Assembly (NCBI GenBank): GCA_018340375.1
Contig: JAFFJZ010000026.1
Span: forward strand, 2,542,001 to 2,606,000
Direction of reading: 5' to 3'
Origin: Gonatopus flavifemur
Taxonomy: Eukaryota > Arthropoda > Insecta > Hymenoptera > Dryinidae
DNA length: 64,000 nt
Made by a program: the position numbers and the translations under genes
The notes under the pieces: model-generated
What the model saw: only the letters and a program-made list of their open reading frames with translations
Told to the model about the DNA's origin: nothing
The model's database searches: none
Shown: in pieces, positions 9,516-19,314 of the stretch
How positions within the stretch are numbered: position 1 is the stretch's first letter
Layout: each line of letters starts with the position of its first letter

Positions 9516-11516
9516 GTGGGGCATTTAAAGTGTCGCGGGCGTTTTTTCCAAAAATAAAATGAGATGCGAGAAAATTTTTCGGACAAAAATTGTAGGGTAT
9601 CGAGGGGGACATCCGATGGTGGCCTTGGCTTTGATCTCAAATCTCATCTTCAAGGGCATTCTGAAGTCAACTCTTGTTTTTTAAATAGCATCTCATATTT
9701 TTTACTGCAGATTTGGATTCTAGGTCAAAAACCAAGAAACTTTTGTCTGAACCATTTCCCTGGAATCCGCGAAGATGGCGCTCTAATCGATATTGTTCCA
9801 TACTGAATCTGACATTAGAATAACTCGAAAACGAAGGGTCTTGGAGGAGAATGTTTTGGACAAAAGTTGTCTGATTCCAAGGGGGACCCCTTGAACTGAA
9901 ACGGAGGTGATGGGGTATAACAGACAAAACACAACACATTTCAATCGTCTACATCACTTGGATAATTTTAATGCAGTAGATGCTCAAAATGATGGCCTTC
10001 GACTTCAATACACATTTCGAAACGTTTTACAAAAGATTGCTGAACTCGTGCTAAAATATGTTCATTGATGCTCACGCATGGATTGATGATTCGTTGATGC
10101 ATATTCTCAGGTGTAGTCGGTGCTTGTTGATAAACTATATCTTTTATGTATCCCCATAAAAAAAAATCTGGAGAAGTAAGATCCGGAGAACGGGCAGGCC
10201 AATGAACTGGTCCACGACGTCCTATCCATCGTCCAGGATAATCTCTGTCCAATATTTCTCAAGCTGTGACTGCATAATGGGATGGACAACCATCGTGTTA
10301 ATACCACATATTCAATCGTTCCTGAATAGGTATGTCTTCAAGTAATGTTGGAAGTACTTGATCTAAGAAATGTCTGTACCTCTCTCCATTTGGCGTATCT
10401 GCAATGAAGTACGGTCCAATTACTCGAGATCGAAGAATACCACACCAAACATTCACAGCCCATTGTCTTTGATGCTCTACTTGACGTAACCATCTTGGAT
10501 TTTCTGTCGCCCAGTAATGCATATTATGTCGATTTACTTGACCATGATTGGTGAACGTCGACTCATCAGAAAATAATATCTCGATGAAGTTGTTATTGTG
10601 CATTCGCGCTAGACCCCATCGACAAAACTGTACACGATTTTCGAAATCATCACCGTGAAGGTCTTGATGCAAACAAATGTGATACGGATGGAATTTGTGA
10701 CGTTTCAGTATTCGAAGAACACTTCTTCGAGAAATTCCCGAATGGAGTTCAATTTCACGAGAGCTCACGTGTGGATTATTGGCTACTGCAGCTAGTACAT
10801 TAACTTCCGCATTTTCTCCGCTAACAGTTCTCATTCGATGTCGTTTTTCCCTTGTAACGCTTCCCGTTTCTGAGAATAATTTTGTAATGCGTTGAAAATA
10901 CCTAATGGATGGCGTTGTTCATTCAGGAAATCGTTCTGCATACAAGTCATATGCTTGTCTGGGGATCATATCGATCTTTCCAGAAACCGTGTATCGGATA
11001 TCCATGATTTTCAATTTGTCATAAACCAAGTAATAATCAAATGTAACTGACAAACTGACTTTCAAAATCGTGAATTTTCACTGAACCCCGTCGTTTGTTC
11101 ACATCGCGTGAGCTCTGAATGGTGGTAATGTAGACGATTGAAATGTGTTGTGTATTGACAACTTTTGTACGAAACATTCTTTTGCAAGACCCTTCGTTTT
11201 CGAGTTATTCGAATGTCAGATTCAAAATGGAACAATATCGATTAGAGCGCCATCTTCGCGGATTCCAGGGAAATGGTTCAGACAAAAGTTTCTTGGTTTT
11301 TGACCTAGAATCCAAATCTGCAGTAAAAAATATGAGATGCCACTCAAAAAACAAGAGTTGATCTCAGAATGCCCTTGAAGATGAGATTTGAGGTCAAAGC
11401 CAAGGCCACCATCGGATGCCCCCCTCCATACCCTACAATTTTTGTCCTAAAAATTTTCTCGTATCTCATTTTATTTTTGGAAAAAACGCCCGCGACACTT
11501 TGAATGCCCCACCCTG
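9513..11516 (-). mobile_element. DD41D mariner-like element, copy A
   Basis: About 2.0 kb with long subterminal inverted repeats of about 370-390 bp. The outer ends read AGGGTGGGGCATTTAAAGTG on the left and its complement, ending CACCCTG, on the right; flanks are TA. The first base is A instead of the C found in copy B. The right-hand repeat is shorter inside. The transposase runs on the minus strand and is broken. Copy B lies at 17011-19041. Confidence 0.88.
9968..11005 (-). pseudogene. DD41D transposase, copy A, inactivated
   Basis: From an ATG at 11005 the frame shows a helix-turn-helix N-terminus, then the catalytic blocks FSDESTF, HDGCPSHY and SPDLTSPDFFLWG. Counting from the HDG aspartate to the SPDFF aspartate gives 41 intervening residues, the spacing of rosa/Visitor-type mariners. 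Against copy B it lacks about nine codons near the start (the YINGEVHKN region) and has at least three in-frame stops, around 10920, 10296 and 10258. After those stops the frame resumes in phase, so damage is mostly nonsense mutation. It cannot make a working enzyme. Confidence 0.85.
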
Positions 11517-12545
11517 TATATATATATATATTATATGATTTTAATTCTCAATCAATATTCGATGAAAAATGCGAATATTTTGAGATATAACAATATACTT
11601 TTTCCTACGCCTTTGAATTGTTTCTGAAAGTACGTCGGAAGATATACAAATTCTGTATACATTTGGGTGACAGATTCGAAGGAAACTCCTGTGCGCTACG
11701 GAAAAGCGTTCATAAAAACCTCGAGACCAGAACAATGGCTGTGCTGTTTCGATACCTCGCTATGTGACGTCAACCCATGCATTCCTAACTCTATGTATAC
11801 TTTCAGAAGTGATTTTGATTATTAAATATGCAATATTATTGGGCAATATTTATAACCAAATTCAGATTCTTAAGTATTGGTTATTATCAACTATATATTT
11901 TCTTTAACAATATGACTCGACCCCCAAACTTTAGATAAGAATTAATCTATGCGATAGAATTATGAAATCTAATATGAATTGTTCAGATTACATTTCCAAT
12001 ATTGACTAGAATTCTCAAAATGAAGCTCAAGATAGATATGATACATTGAAAATGGTTTCTTCTAACTTGAGCAATATTTAAAACATATTCTCCACAAATT
12101 TAAACAAATTCTGAAATATTCAAATGTATTGAATCACATTTTTGATGAATATCGCTCAATAGAATATCACCATGATATTTTCATATAACATTCATAACAA
12201 ATATATAACTAGAATATAAGAAAATTCAAGAAACTATTCAAAAACATTTAAATTATAATTCAACAATTTCTATGTTGCTTCTCATTGGGAAAATCTATTT
12301 AAACTATGAAAAACCAACAAATATATTATATGAGATCATTATCATTGTGATTCTGAACAATTATTGTAAGAAAATCTATTATTTTCTACTCGAGTCTACG
12401 AGGAAAAGCTATGCAAACCTAAAGAAGCATTGATACGTAGGAAAACCTATATGAGAAAAACTGTCGAGCCATAGAAAGAATGAAAACATATTTCCTTCTT
12501 TCTTAAACAACTGACCCCCACTTGGAGGGCAGCTCTCAGAACAGT
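11517..12545. other. AT-rich intergenic stretch upstream of the 12.5 kb gene
   Basis: No coding signal. The last 150 bases before the TATA box hold an octamer-like ATGCAAAC (near 12412) and a GACCCCCACTTGGAGGG segment that may be promoter sequence. Confidence 0.4.
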
Positions 12546-12553
12546 ATATAAGG
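12546..12553 (+). promoter_or_regulatory. TATA box of the intact coiled-coil/CxxC gene
   Basis: TATATAAG in the context CAGTATATAAGGAGCC, about 25 bases before ATTCGACATTACTC, the likely initiator. It matches the layout of the split paralogue. Confidence 0.6.
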
Positions 12554-12575
12554 AGCCACCTCGTGCCATTCGACA

Positions 12576-12788
12576 TTACTCTCAATTTTGACACTCTCTC
12601 AAATTTTCCTCAAGCTCATTATACATTCATCATGATAGTTCAATTCTCAAATTGTCTCAAAGTTCACATACGTTATTTTCTCAAAGTTCGTTTCAATCAC
12701 AGTTTAAGTTCATTGTATTTGACAAATTTATTTCAAATATATTTCGAAACAACATTCAATTGGGAAGTTTTATTCATCGAAACCACAA
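12576..12788 (+). other. Leader exon of the intact coiled-coil/CxxC gene
   Basis: From the likely start site to a consensus donor (CACAAA then GTAAGT, at 12789). It is rich in repeated TCTCAA(A/G) motifs. Its only ATG-initiated frame is out of phase with the downstream exon. The frame that is in phase is open from a TGA near 12590 but has no ATG. I therefore take it as mainly untranslated, with the true start codon unresolved. Confidence 0.45.
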
Positions 12789-12830
12789 AGTAAGTTCAAA
12801 AGAATAAAATACACGCGATTTCATTTCTTA

Positions 12831-13155
12831 CTAATCCTTTCAAATTTCTGTTCTTTTCCCTAATAACGAAACTCACGCTCGTTATCAGAACATTCCATAC
12901 ATTTTCCTTGTTTTAAGACGAGATACTCGCGATCTAGTCTTTATCCTTTCGAATTTTTATTCCTTTCCCTGATAACGAAACTCGTGGTCGTTATCAAAAC
13001 ATTCCATACATTTTCCTCGTTTTGAGAAGAGATACTCGCGATCCAATCTTAATCCTTCCAAATTCCTATTCCTTCCCCTGATAACGAAACTCGCAGTCGT
13101 TATCAGAATATACCAATATACCTTCCATATTCAAGATATGATACTCGTGATCAAA
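12831..13155. repeat. Tandem 109-bp repeat with built-in palindromes
   Basis: Three units. The motif GATACTCGYGATC recurs at 12922, 13031 and 13140, exactly 109 bases apart, and the hairpin GATAACGA...TCGTTATC recurs with the same period (about 12862, 12971 and 13080). Further degenerate ATACTCGTGA copies follow at 13171 and 13200, the latter in the loop of a CTGTTAACA/TGTTAACAG hairpin (13192-13220). All lie in the predicted intron of the coiled-coil/CxxC gene. Confidence 0.85.
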
Positions 13156-13461
13156 TCTTAAAATTCTTATAATACTCGTGATATTTCTTCACTGTTAACA
13201 ATACTCGTGACTGTTAACAGTAAAATGACATTACAATTTTGGTCACGATACACGCGACCGTGATCATAAAAAATATTCTCAAACAATTGCCTAAGATCTT
13301 CCTTTTCAATCAAACATAAACATAATATGAGTATCATACCACTATCCCTTTAAAGTTTCCATTTTCATTTTCGCGACTCTACATCTGCAATAATAGATTA
13401 AATAACCCCGAGTGTAATCAATTGTGGATTCCTCTGATTTATTTGAGTGACTCGATCAATC

Positions 13462-13914
13462 CAGGAGATAGAATATGACCTACGGGCATATAAACAACAT
13501 ATTTCGACCAAACGAAAATTAATAAATACTTTCGGAAATAACTTAAACAAAAGGGCCTTGCAAAGGACGAGACAAAACATAAACCAACGAACTGAAAAAT
13601 ATGAAGGATTTTTAGAGGAATATCAAGAAGCTCGTACACTACAAGGAACATTGCTCCAACCCAACCAACAGTCACGACCCCAAAATCGACGTCCATCCAA
13701 AGAACCAGTTCATCTTCGGCCAAAGCTGCCCCGGCGATGCGAAGAATGCATCAAAACAAAACAAGAATATTTTAAATGCCCCACTTGCAAAAATTTTGTT
13801 TATAAATATGCTAAATTATCTTTAGAACAGATTAAAACTATAACCTTTACTCCAGAAGAGAATAAAATAGTAATTTGTATGAGGATTTTCGGGGATCGCC
13901 CCGAGAATTTGTAA
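13462..13914 (+). CDS. Coiled-coil protein with two CxxC pairs, coding exon (intact paralogue)
   Basis: The exon follows an acceptor at CAATCCAG and runs 150 codons to TAA. Residues about 1-60 are a charged, leucine-spaced helix likely to form a coiled coil. Residues 60-90 are a glutamine/arginine/proline-rich linker. CEEC and CPTC, nine residues apart, sit near residues 92-108 and suggest a zinc ribbon or knuckle. A C-terminal helix starting YAKLSLEQIKTI and an acidic end follow. The first Met is near the end, so the start codon must come from an upstream exon that I could not fix. A polyadenylation signal lies at 13929. The paralogue is the split gene at 3.7-9.1 kb. No known family is recognised; a nucleic-acid- or protein-binding role is only a guess from the cysteine motif. 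Confidence 0.6.
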   Translation, partial: QEIEYDLRAYKQHISTKRKLINTFGNNLNKRALQRTRQNINQRTEKYEGFLEEYQEARTLQGTLLQPNQQSRPQNRRPSKEPVHLRPKLPRRCEECIKTKQEYFKCPTCKNFVYKYAKLSLEQIKTITFTPEENKIVICMRIFGDRPENL

Positions 13915-13928
13915 ATTCAACTCTTTAA

Positions 13929-13934
13929 AATAAA
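13929..13934 (+). promoter_or_regulatory. Polyadenylation signal AATAAA
   Basis: AATAAA about 15 bases after the stop of the coiled-coil/CxxC gene, matching the position in the paralogue. Confidence 0.6.
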
Positions 13935-14406
13935 TCATAACATATGTCTACATATTTTCAATTTTTATCCAAACCTACGTGTGTGACTCCCTTGAATGAA
14001 TCCCAAAACATATAGAAACATATACATATATATAAACCTAACCACGAACCTTGTATTTATGTTTTAATAATCCCATCAGAAAACTCACATTTCACTACAC
14101 TTAAACTCACTATCACTTCAAATCACTGGAAACATTAACACTCGATACACAAACCGGTTCATCGACTTATCTCACCGATGAATCTACTCAGTCGACAATC
14201 AACAAAATTCCACATCAATCATTACAGGAATGGGAAAATATCCATTCTCTGAATGATTGAAGGAGACAAATCACTTTAAACACGTTCACCAATAAACCAC
14301 TGCACAAAACACTGATTCACAATATTGGGTTCGACTCTTCAAGTCGAACAGGTGATTCCATCACCTGTATCCTCCAGCGAAGTGAAGGGAACTACGTATT
14401 CCCTTC
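13935..14406. other. Region between two convergent genes
   Basis: Separates the plus-strand coiled-coil/CxxC gene from the minus-strand triplicated-exon gene. No gene or repeat seen. Confidence 0.4.
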
Positions 14407-14578
14407 TCAAAGTCCCTCGTAGAAGGTGTTGGTACTATCCCTAGTTTGTTGATAACCAACACCACAGGTTGAAGGGGTACTCCTATTCCCACGACGAACC
14501 AAAACCCAGAAGAATGATATCCCTCGATGGAAGATAGGAGTATTCAGTCTTCGGACACGTTCCTTTTCATCGAATATC
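14407..14578 (-). CDS. Terminal exon of the triplicated-exon gene
   Basis: Acceptor TATTTTCCAG at 14579-14580, then 172 bases: one base completing a codon and 57 codons to TGA. It encodes a basic start (IFDEKERVRRLNTP), a hydrophobic patch near FFWVLV and a Ser/Thr-rich end. Its phase fits the donor of the exon at 14667-14738 and the other repeats. Unrecognised protein. Confidence 0.45.
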
Positions 14579-14666
14579 CTGGAAAATACAAACAATAATT
14601 AGAATCACAATAATGAATAAAAGCAAATAAATAACTTTGAAATACATGTGTACATGTATATTATAC

Positions 14667-14738
14667 CTCTTTCTTCCTCTCCATCCAAGAAAACACCTTA
14701 GCGTTGGAAACGATGCACTTCCAATCCACTCTAGCGAA
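14667..14738 (-). CDS. Triplicated-exon gene, third repeat copy (shortened)
   Basis: 72 bases between an acceptor ACAAG and a donor GAG/GTATAA. At the DNA level it matches the exons at 14929 and 16523, but a one-base shift at the acceptor would make it read in another frame (LEWIGSASFPTLR) than its sisters, whose frame reads ARVDWKCIVSNAKVF here. It still keeps the symmetric phase that lets it join the terminal exon. It may be a decaying copy. Confidence 0.35.
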
Positions 14739-14928
14739 CTTGTAAAAGTAAAATCTGTCAAAAAAGGAACAAATATCCAGTATCGAGAGTGGAAATGTGT
14801 TAAAACTACACATTGAACACTCTCATATCATGAACATATAAAAAGATACATGATTTTTCAATCTACAGATTCTTAAAATCTTACTATTAAATGGAAGCAA
14901 ATCATAAATTCAAGTATCTATATCTTAC

Positions 14929-15039
14929 CTGAAATACTCGACGAGGTGATAGGATCTCAACTTGGGACCTTTCTTCCTCTCCGTGCAAGAAAATACTCCA
15001 GCGCTGGAGACGATACCCCTCCAATCCACTCTAGGGAAC
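14929..15039 (-). CDS. Triplicated-exon gene, second repeat copy
   Basis: 111 bases, acceptor CTTTTACAG and donor TTTCAG/GTAAGATA. It reads FPRVDWRGIVSSAGVF, then an ERKK-containing basic stretch and HLVEYF. It begins with one base and ends with two bases of split codons, so it is a symmetric exon that can be repeated or skipped without changing frame. No known domain. Confidence 0.5.
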
Positions 15040-15130
15040 CTGTAAAAGTGAAATCTGTCAAAAAAGGAATAAATATTCAGTATCGAGAGGGAAAATGTGT
15101 TAAGAAGACACATTAAACACTCTCATATAA

Positions 15131-15132
15131 TA
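15131..15132. repeat. TA target duplication, left, of the intact mariner
   Basis: TA directly outside the 29-bp TIR; the right copy is at 16419-16420. Confidence 0.9.
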
Positions 15133-16418
15133 TTAGGTGTACAAATAAGTTTCCGCGGTTTGTCAAAAGATGGGCCCACCAGAAGGTTATGGAGAAATTG
15201 TCAGATGTAAAACGTAATATCCCAAGTTTAGTCATCTGGCAACACCATAACCTTAAAGTACTAGTGATTCCGTATCAGCATCACGTAATTTTTTTCGTGC
15301 AAAAATGTCAAGTTTTATTCCGAATAAGCATCATTTGCGGGAACTTTTGATTTACTTCTTTAATGTGAAAAAATCTGCAGCTGAGGCGCATCGATTGCTT
15401 CTAGAAGCATATGGTGAAGCTGCTTTAAGTGAGAGAAGTTGTCAGGAATGGTTTCAAAAGTTCAAGAACGGTGAGTTTGACGTTAAAGACAAAGAACGCA
15501 GTGGAAGGCCGAAAGTGTACGAAGACATGGAATTAGAAGTACTATTGGAGGAAGATTCGTCCCAAACGCAAAAAGAACTTGCACTTACTCTACAAGTGAC
15601 TCAACAAGCAATTTCACATCGTTTAAAATCATTAGGAATGATTCAAAAACAAGGAAATTGGGTTCCATATGAACTAAAGCCGAGAGACGTTGAACGCCGA
15701 TTATGCATGAGTGAAATGCTACTTGCCAGGAATAAAAAAAAGAGTTTTTTGCATCGTATAGTCACTGGTGACGAAAAATGGATTCACTACGATAATCCAA
15801 AGAAGAGAAAGTCATGGGTTAAGCCCGGCGAACCATCAACATCGACAGCTAAGCCGAATATTCATGGAAAAAAACTCATGCTGTGTATTTGGTGGGATCA
15901 GCTTGGTGTCGTGTATTATGAATTGCTGAAACCAAGCGAAACCATTACTGGAGCTCTCTACCGAACACAATTGATGAGATTGAGTCGGGCACTTAAGGAA
16001 AAACGCGCCCATTACTACTCCAGACACGACAAAATTATTTTTTTACACGATAATGCTCGTCCACATGTTGCGGCGCCGGTACAAACATACTTGGAAACAC
16101 TCAACTGGGAAGTTTTACCCCACCCGCCGTATTCACCAGACTTAGCCCCTTCTGATTATCACCTGTTCCGGTCGATGGCACATGGTCTGTCTGAGCAGCG
16201 CTCCACATCATATGAAGACACCAAAAATTGGGTAGATTTTTGGATAGCGTCAAAAGATGAAGAGTTTTTTCGACGGGGTATCCGAATGTTGCAAGAAAGA
16301 TGGGGAAAGGTAGTGGCAAATGATGGAAAATACTTTGAATAAAACGTAATGTACTTTTCCTTTACAATAAATTCCTAATTTTTTATAAAAAACCGCGGAA
16401 ACTTATTTGTACACCTAA
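15133..16418 (+). mobile_element. Intact mariner element
   Basis: 1286 bp. The terminal inverted repeats are 29 bp (15133-15161 and 16390-16418, starting TTAGGTGTACAAATAAG) and identical base for base. TA duplications flank both ends, and a complete transposase frame lies inside. It lies between the second and first copies of the tandem exon unit. Nothing visible argues against recent or present activity. Confidence 0.95.
15305..16342 (+). CDS. Mariner transposase (DD34D), full length
   Basis: 345 codons, the usual mariner length, from ATG to TAA. The N-terminal half holds two helix-turn-helix regions (residues about 1-110), then the WVPYELKPRD linker. Catalytic aspartates fall at residues 156 (VTGDEKW), 249 (HDNARPH) and 284 (SPDLAPSDYH), with 34 residues between the last two, as in active mariners. 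No stop or frameshift. It catalyses cut-and-paste transposition into TA sites. The second mariner in this window (53306-54901) is a different, damaged lineage. Activity itself cannot be read from sequence. Confidence 0.95.
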   Translation: MSSFIPNKHHLRELLIYFFNVKKSAAEAHRLLLEAYGEAALSERSCQEWFQKFKNGEFDVKDKERSGRPKVYEDMELEVLLEEDSSQTQKELALTLQVTQQAISHRLKSLGMIQKQGNWVPYELKPRDVERRLCMSEMLLARNKKKSFLHRIVTGDEKWIHYDNPKKRKSWVKPGEPSTSTAKPNIHGKKLMLCIWWDQLGVVYYELLKPSETITGALYRTQLMRLSRALKEKRAHYYSRHDKIIFLHDNARPHVAAPVQTYLETLNWEVLPHPPYSPDLAPSDYHLFRSMAHGLSEQRSTSYEDTKNWVDFWIASKDEEFFRRGIRMLQERWGKVVANDGKYFE

Positions 16419-16522
16419 TAGATATATGCAAAGATACATGACTCTTCAATATACAAATTGAAAAATCACCTATCTTACTACTGAAAGGAAGTAAATTAAA
16501 AATTTAATTACCTATATCTTAC

Positions 16523-16633
16523 CTGAAATACTCGATAAAGTTATAGAACCCCAATTTGGAGCCTTTCCTCCTCTCCGTCAGAGAAAACACCTTAGCGCTG
16601 GAGACGTTATCCCCCAAATCCACTCTAGCGAAC
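16523..16633 (-). CDS. Triplicated-exon gene, first repeat copy
   Basis: 111 bases, acceptor ATGTACAG and donor TTTCAG/GTAAGATA. It reads FARVDLGDNVSSAKVF, an ERRKGSKLG stretch and NFIEYF, about 60-65% like the copy at 14929 by eye. Same symmetric phase. An upstream donor candidate near 16861 (ACATGGAT/GTAAGG) would create an in-frame ATG at the join, another lies at 16851-16852. The gene further upstream is interrupted by the DD41D element at 17011. Confidence 0.45.
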
Positions 16634-16948
16634 CTGTACATGTGAAAATCTGTGAGAAAGGGAACAAATATTCAGTATTGAGAGCGAAAATGTGTTAGAA
16701 TAACACATTAAACACTCTCATATTAAACATACATAAAAGATACATGATTTTTTTCAATATACAAATTGAAAAAATCACCTATCTTCCTATTTCAATATAT
16801 AGAAGAATGAATATATATATATATATATAGAAAATAATATTGAGACACTTACAGTCCTTACATCCATGTAAAACTCCTTTTCTTTCCTTCTTATGAGTCT
16901 CTCCAGAGACTTGTGAGTTCAAACCATTTCCTCATATCTGAACTTCTG

Positions 16949-16953
16949 CGAGT

Positions 16954-16999
<46 letters not shown>

Positions 17000-17010
17000 T
17001 TATATATATA
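16949..17010. repeat. (TA)n microsatellite at the insertion site of DD41D copy B
   Basis: Long TA run, part of it TATATATACTTATATATATA, abutting the element at 17011. Confidence 0.85.
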
Positions 17011-19041
17011 CAGGGTGGGGCATTTAAAGTGTCGCGGGCGTTTTTTCCAAAAATAAAATGAGATACGAGAAAATTTTTCGGACAAAAATTGTAGGGTATC
17101 GAGGGGGACATCCGATGGTGGCCTTGGCTTCGACCTCAAATCTCATCTTCAAGGGCATTCTGAGGTCAACTCTTGTTTTTTAAATAGCATCTCATATTTT
17201 TTACTGCAGATTTGGATTCTAGGTCAAAAACCAAGAAACTTTTGTCTGAACCATTTTCCTGAAATCCGCAAAGATGGCGCTCTAATCGATATTGTTCCAT
17301 ACTGAATCTGACATTAGAATGACTCGAAAACGAAGGGTCTTGGAGGAGAATGTTTCGGACAAAAGTTGTCTGATTCCAAGGGGGACCCCTTGAACTGAAA
17401 CGGAGGTGATGGGGTATAACAGACAAAACACAACACATTTCAATCGTCTACATCACTTGGATAATTTTAATGCAGTAGATGCTCAAAATGATGGCCTTCG
17501 ACTTCAATACACATTTCGAAACGTTTTACAAAAGATTGCTGAACTCGTGCTAAAATATCTTCATTGATGCTCGCGCATGCATTGATGATTCGTTCACGCA
17601 TATTCTCAGGTGTAGTCGGTGCTTGTTGATAAACTGTATCTTTTATGTATCCCCATAAAAAAAAATCTGGAGAAGTAAGATCCGGAGAACGGGCAGGCCA
17701 ATGAACTGGTCCACGACGTCCTATCCATCGTCCAGGATAATCTCTGTCCAATACTTCTCGAGCTGTGACTGCATAATGGGATGGACAACCATCGTGTTGA
17801 TACCACATATTCAATCGTTCCTGAATAGGTATGTCTTCAAGTAATGTTGGAAGTACTTGATCTAAGAAATGTCTGTACTTCTCTCCATTTAGCGTATCTG
17901 CAATGAAGTACGGTCCAATTACTCGAGATCGAAAATACCACACCAAACATTCACAGCCCATTGTCTTTGATGCTCTACTTGACGTAACCATCTTGGATTT
18001 TCTGTCGCCCAGTAATGCATATTATGTCGATTTACTTGACCATGATTGGTGAACGTCGACTCATCAGAAAATAATATGTTGATGAAGTTGTTATTGTGCA
18101 TTTGCGCTAGACCCCATCGACAAAACTATACACGATTTTCGAAATCATCACCGTGAAGGTCTTGATGCGAACAAATGTGATACGGATGGAATTTGTGACG
18201 TTTCAGTATTCGAAGAACACTTCTTCGAGAAATTCCCGAATGGAGTTCAATTTCACGAGAGCTCACGTGTGGATTATTGGCTACTGCAGCTAGTACATTA
18301 ACTTCCGCATTTTCTCCGCTAACAGTTCTCATTCGATGTCGTTTTTCCCTTGTAAGACTTCCCGTTTCTGAGAATAATTTTGTAATGCGTTGAAAATACC
18401 TAATGGATGGCGTTGTTCTTTCAGGAAATCGTTTTGCATACAAGTCATATGCTTGTCTGGGGTTCTTATGCACTTCACCGTTAATGTAGATCATATCGAT
18501 CTTTTCAGAAACCGTGTATCGGATATCCATGATTTTCAATTTGTCATAAACCAAGTAATAATCAAATGTAACTGACAAACTGACTTTCAAAATCGTGAAT
18601 TTTCACTGAACCCCGTCGTTTGTTCACATCGCGTGAGCTCTGAATGGTGGTAATGTAGACGATTGAAATGCGTTGTGTATTGACAACTTTTGTCCGAAAC
18701 ATTCTCCTCCAAGACCCTTCGTTTTCGAGTCATTCTAATGTCAGATTCAGTATGGAACAATATCGATTAGAGCGCCATCTTTGCGGATTTCAGGAAAATG
18801 GTTCAGACAAAAGTTTCTTGGTTTTTGACCTAGAATCCAAATCTGCAGTAAAAAATATGAGATGCTATTTAAAAAACAAGAGTCGATCTCAGAATGCCCT
18901 TGAAGATGAGATTTGAGGTCAAAGCCAAGGCCACCACCGGATGTCCCCCTCGGTACCCTACAACTTTTGTCCGAAAAATTTTCTCGTATCTCACTTTATT
19001 TTTGGAAAAAACGCCCGCGACACTTTAAATGCCCCACCCTG
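17011..19041 (-). mobile_element. DD41D mariner-like element, copy B
   Basis: 2031 bp. The ends CAGGGTGGGGCATTTAAAGT and the complement ...CACCCTG are outer parts of long inverted repeats (about 390 bp, roughly 17011-17400 and 18650-19041). Flanks are TATATA. Its transposase is on the minus strand with a longer N-terminus than copy A. The two copies are very similar throughout. Confidence 0.9.
17467..18530 (-). pseudogene. DD41D transposase, copy B, inactivated
   Basis: The frame starts at an ATG at 18530 (MDIRYTVSEKID) and shows a complete N-terminal helix-turn-helix. A nonsense codon follows near 18125, then an apparent 2-base deletion near 17930 relative to copy A shifts the frame before the HDGCPSHY and SPDLTSPDFF blocks. 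Compared with copy A, different positions are damaged, so the two copies decayed independently after insertion. Confidence 0.85.
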
Positions 19042-19314
19042 TATATATCACCACCATTTACTTCACTCACATGTCACTTGTGTGGACGCAGCCATATCTC
19101 GACTCTACATAGGCGTCGCTTCCCCAAGCCAAGCCACCACGCACGAGTTACGAAAACCGAACGTAGGGGCGCGAACTACAAGAGTAACGGAACTTTCGTA
19201 GAACACGAACAAGCGTATCGACTCAAAAATTGGAGTTCAATGGAAAATATTCTTAATTCTGAAATTATTTCAACAAGATGATTATTTAAATTCAATTATA
19301 TATATATATATATA
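19042..19314. other. Unassigned stretch between two transposons
   Basis: About 200 bases of higher GC with a plus-strand open frame (19042-19281) containing TCHLCGRSHIST. It may be a piece of the gene disrupted on either side, but neither strand gives a supported exon. It ends in a TA run. Confidence 0.3.

Larger units (their letters stand above)
14600..16800 (-). repeat. Three tandem copies of a ~300-bp exon-plus-intron unit
   Basis: Units begin near 14600, 14880 and, after the mariner, 16440. Each holds an exon, its acceptor and the intron pieces GTAAAAGTGAAATCTGTCA and AACACTCTCATAT. After removal of the 1286-bp mariner the exon spacing is about 298 and 305 bases, so the duplication predates the mariner insertion. 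Confidence 0.8.

Noticed and set aside
12862..13220. CRISPR-like array
   Set aside because: Only three units of 109 bp with palindromes inside, in a spliced eukaryotic gene; no short repeat-spacer structure.
12546..13461. LTR of an endogenous retroelement
   Set aside because: TATA box, leader and donor could look like an LTR, but no second copy in direct orientation, no primer-binding site and no gag/pol follow.
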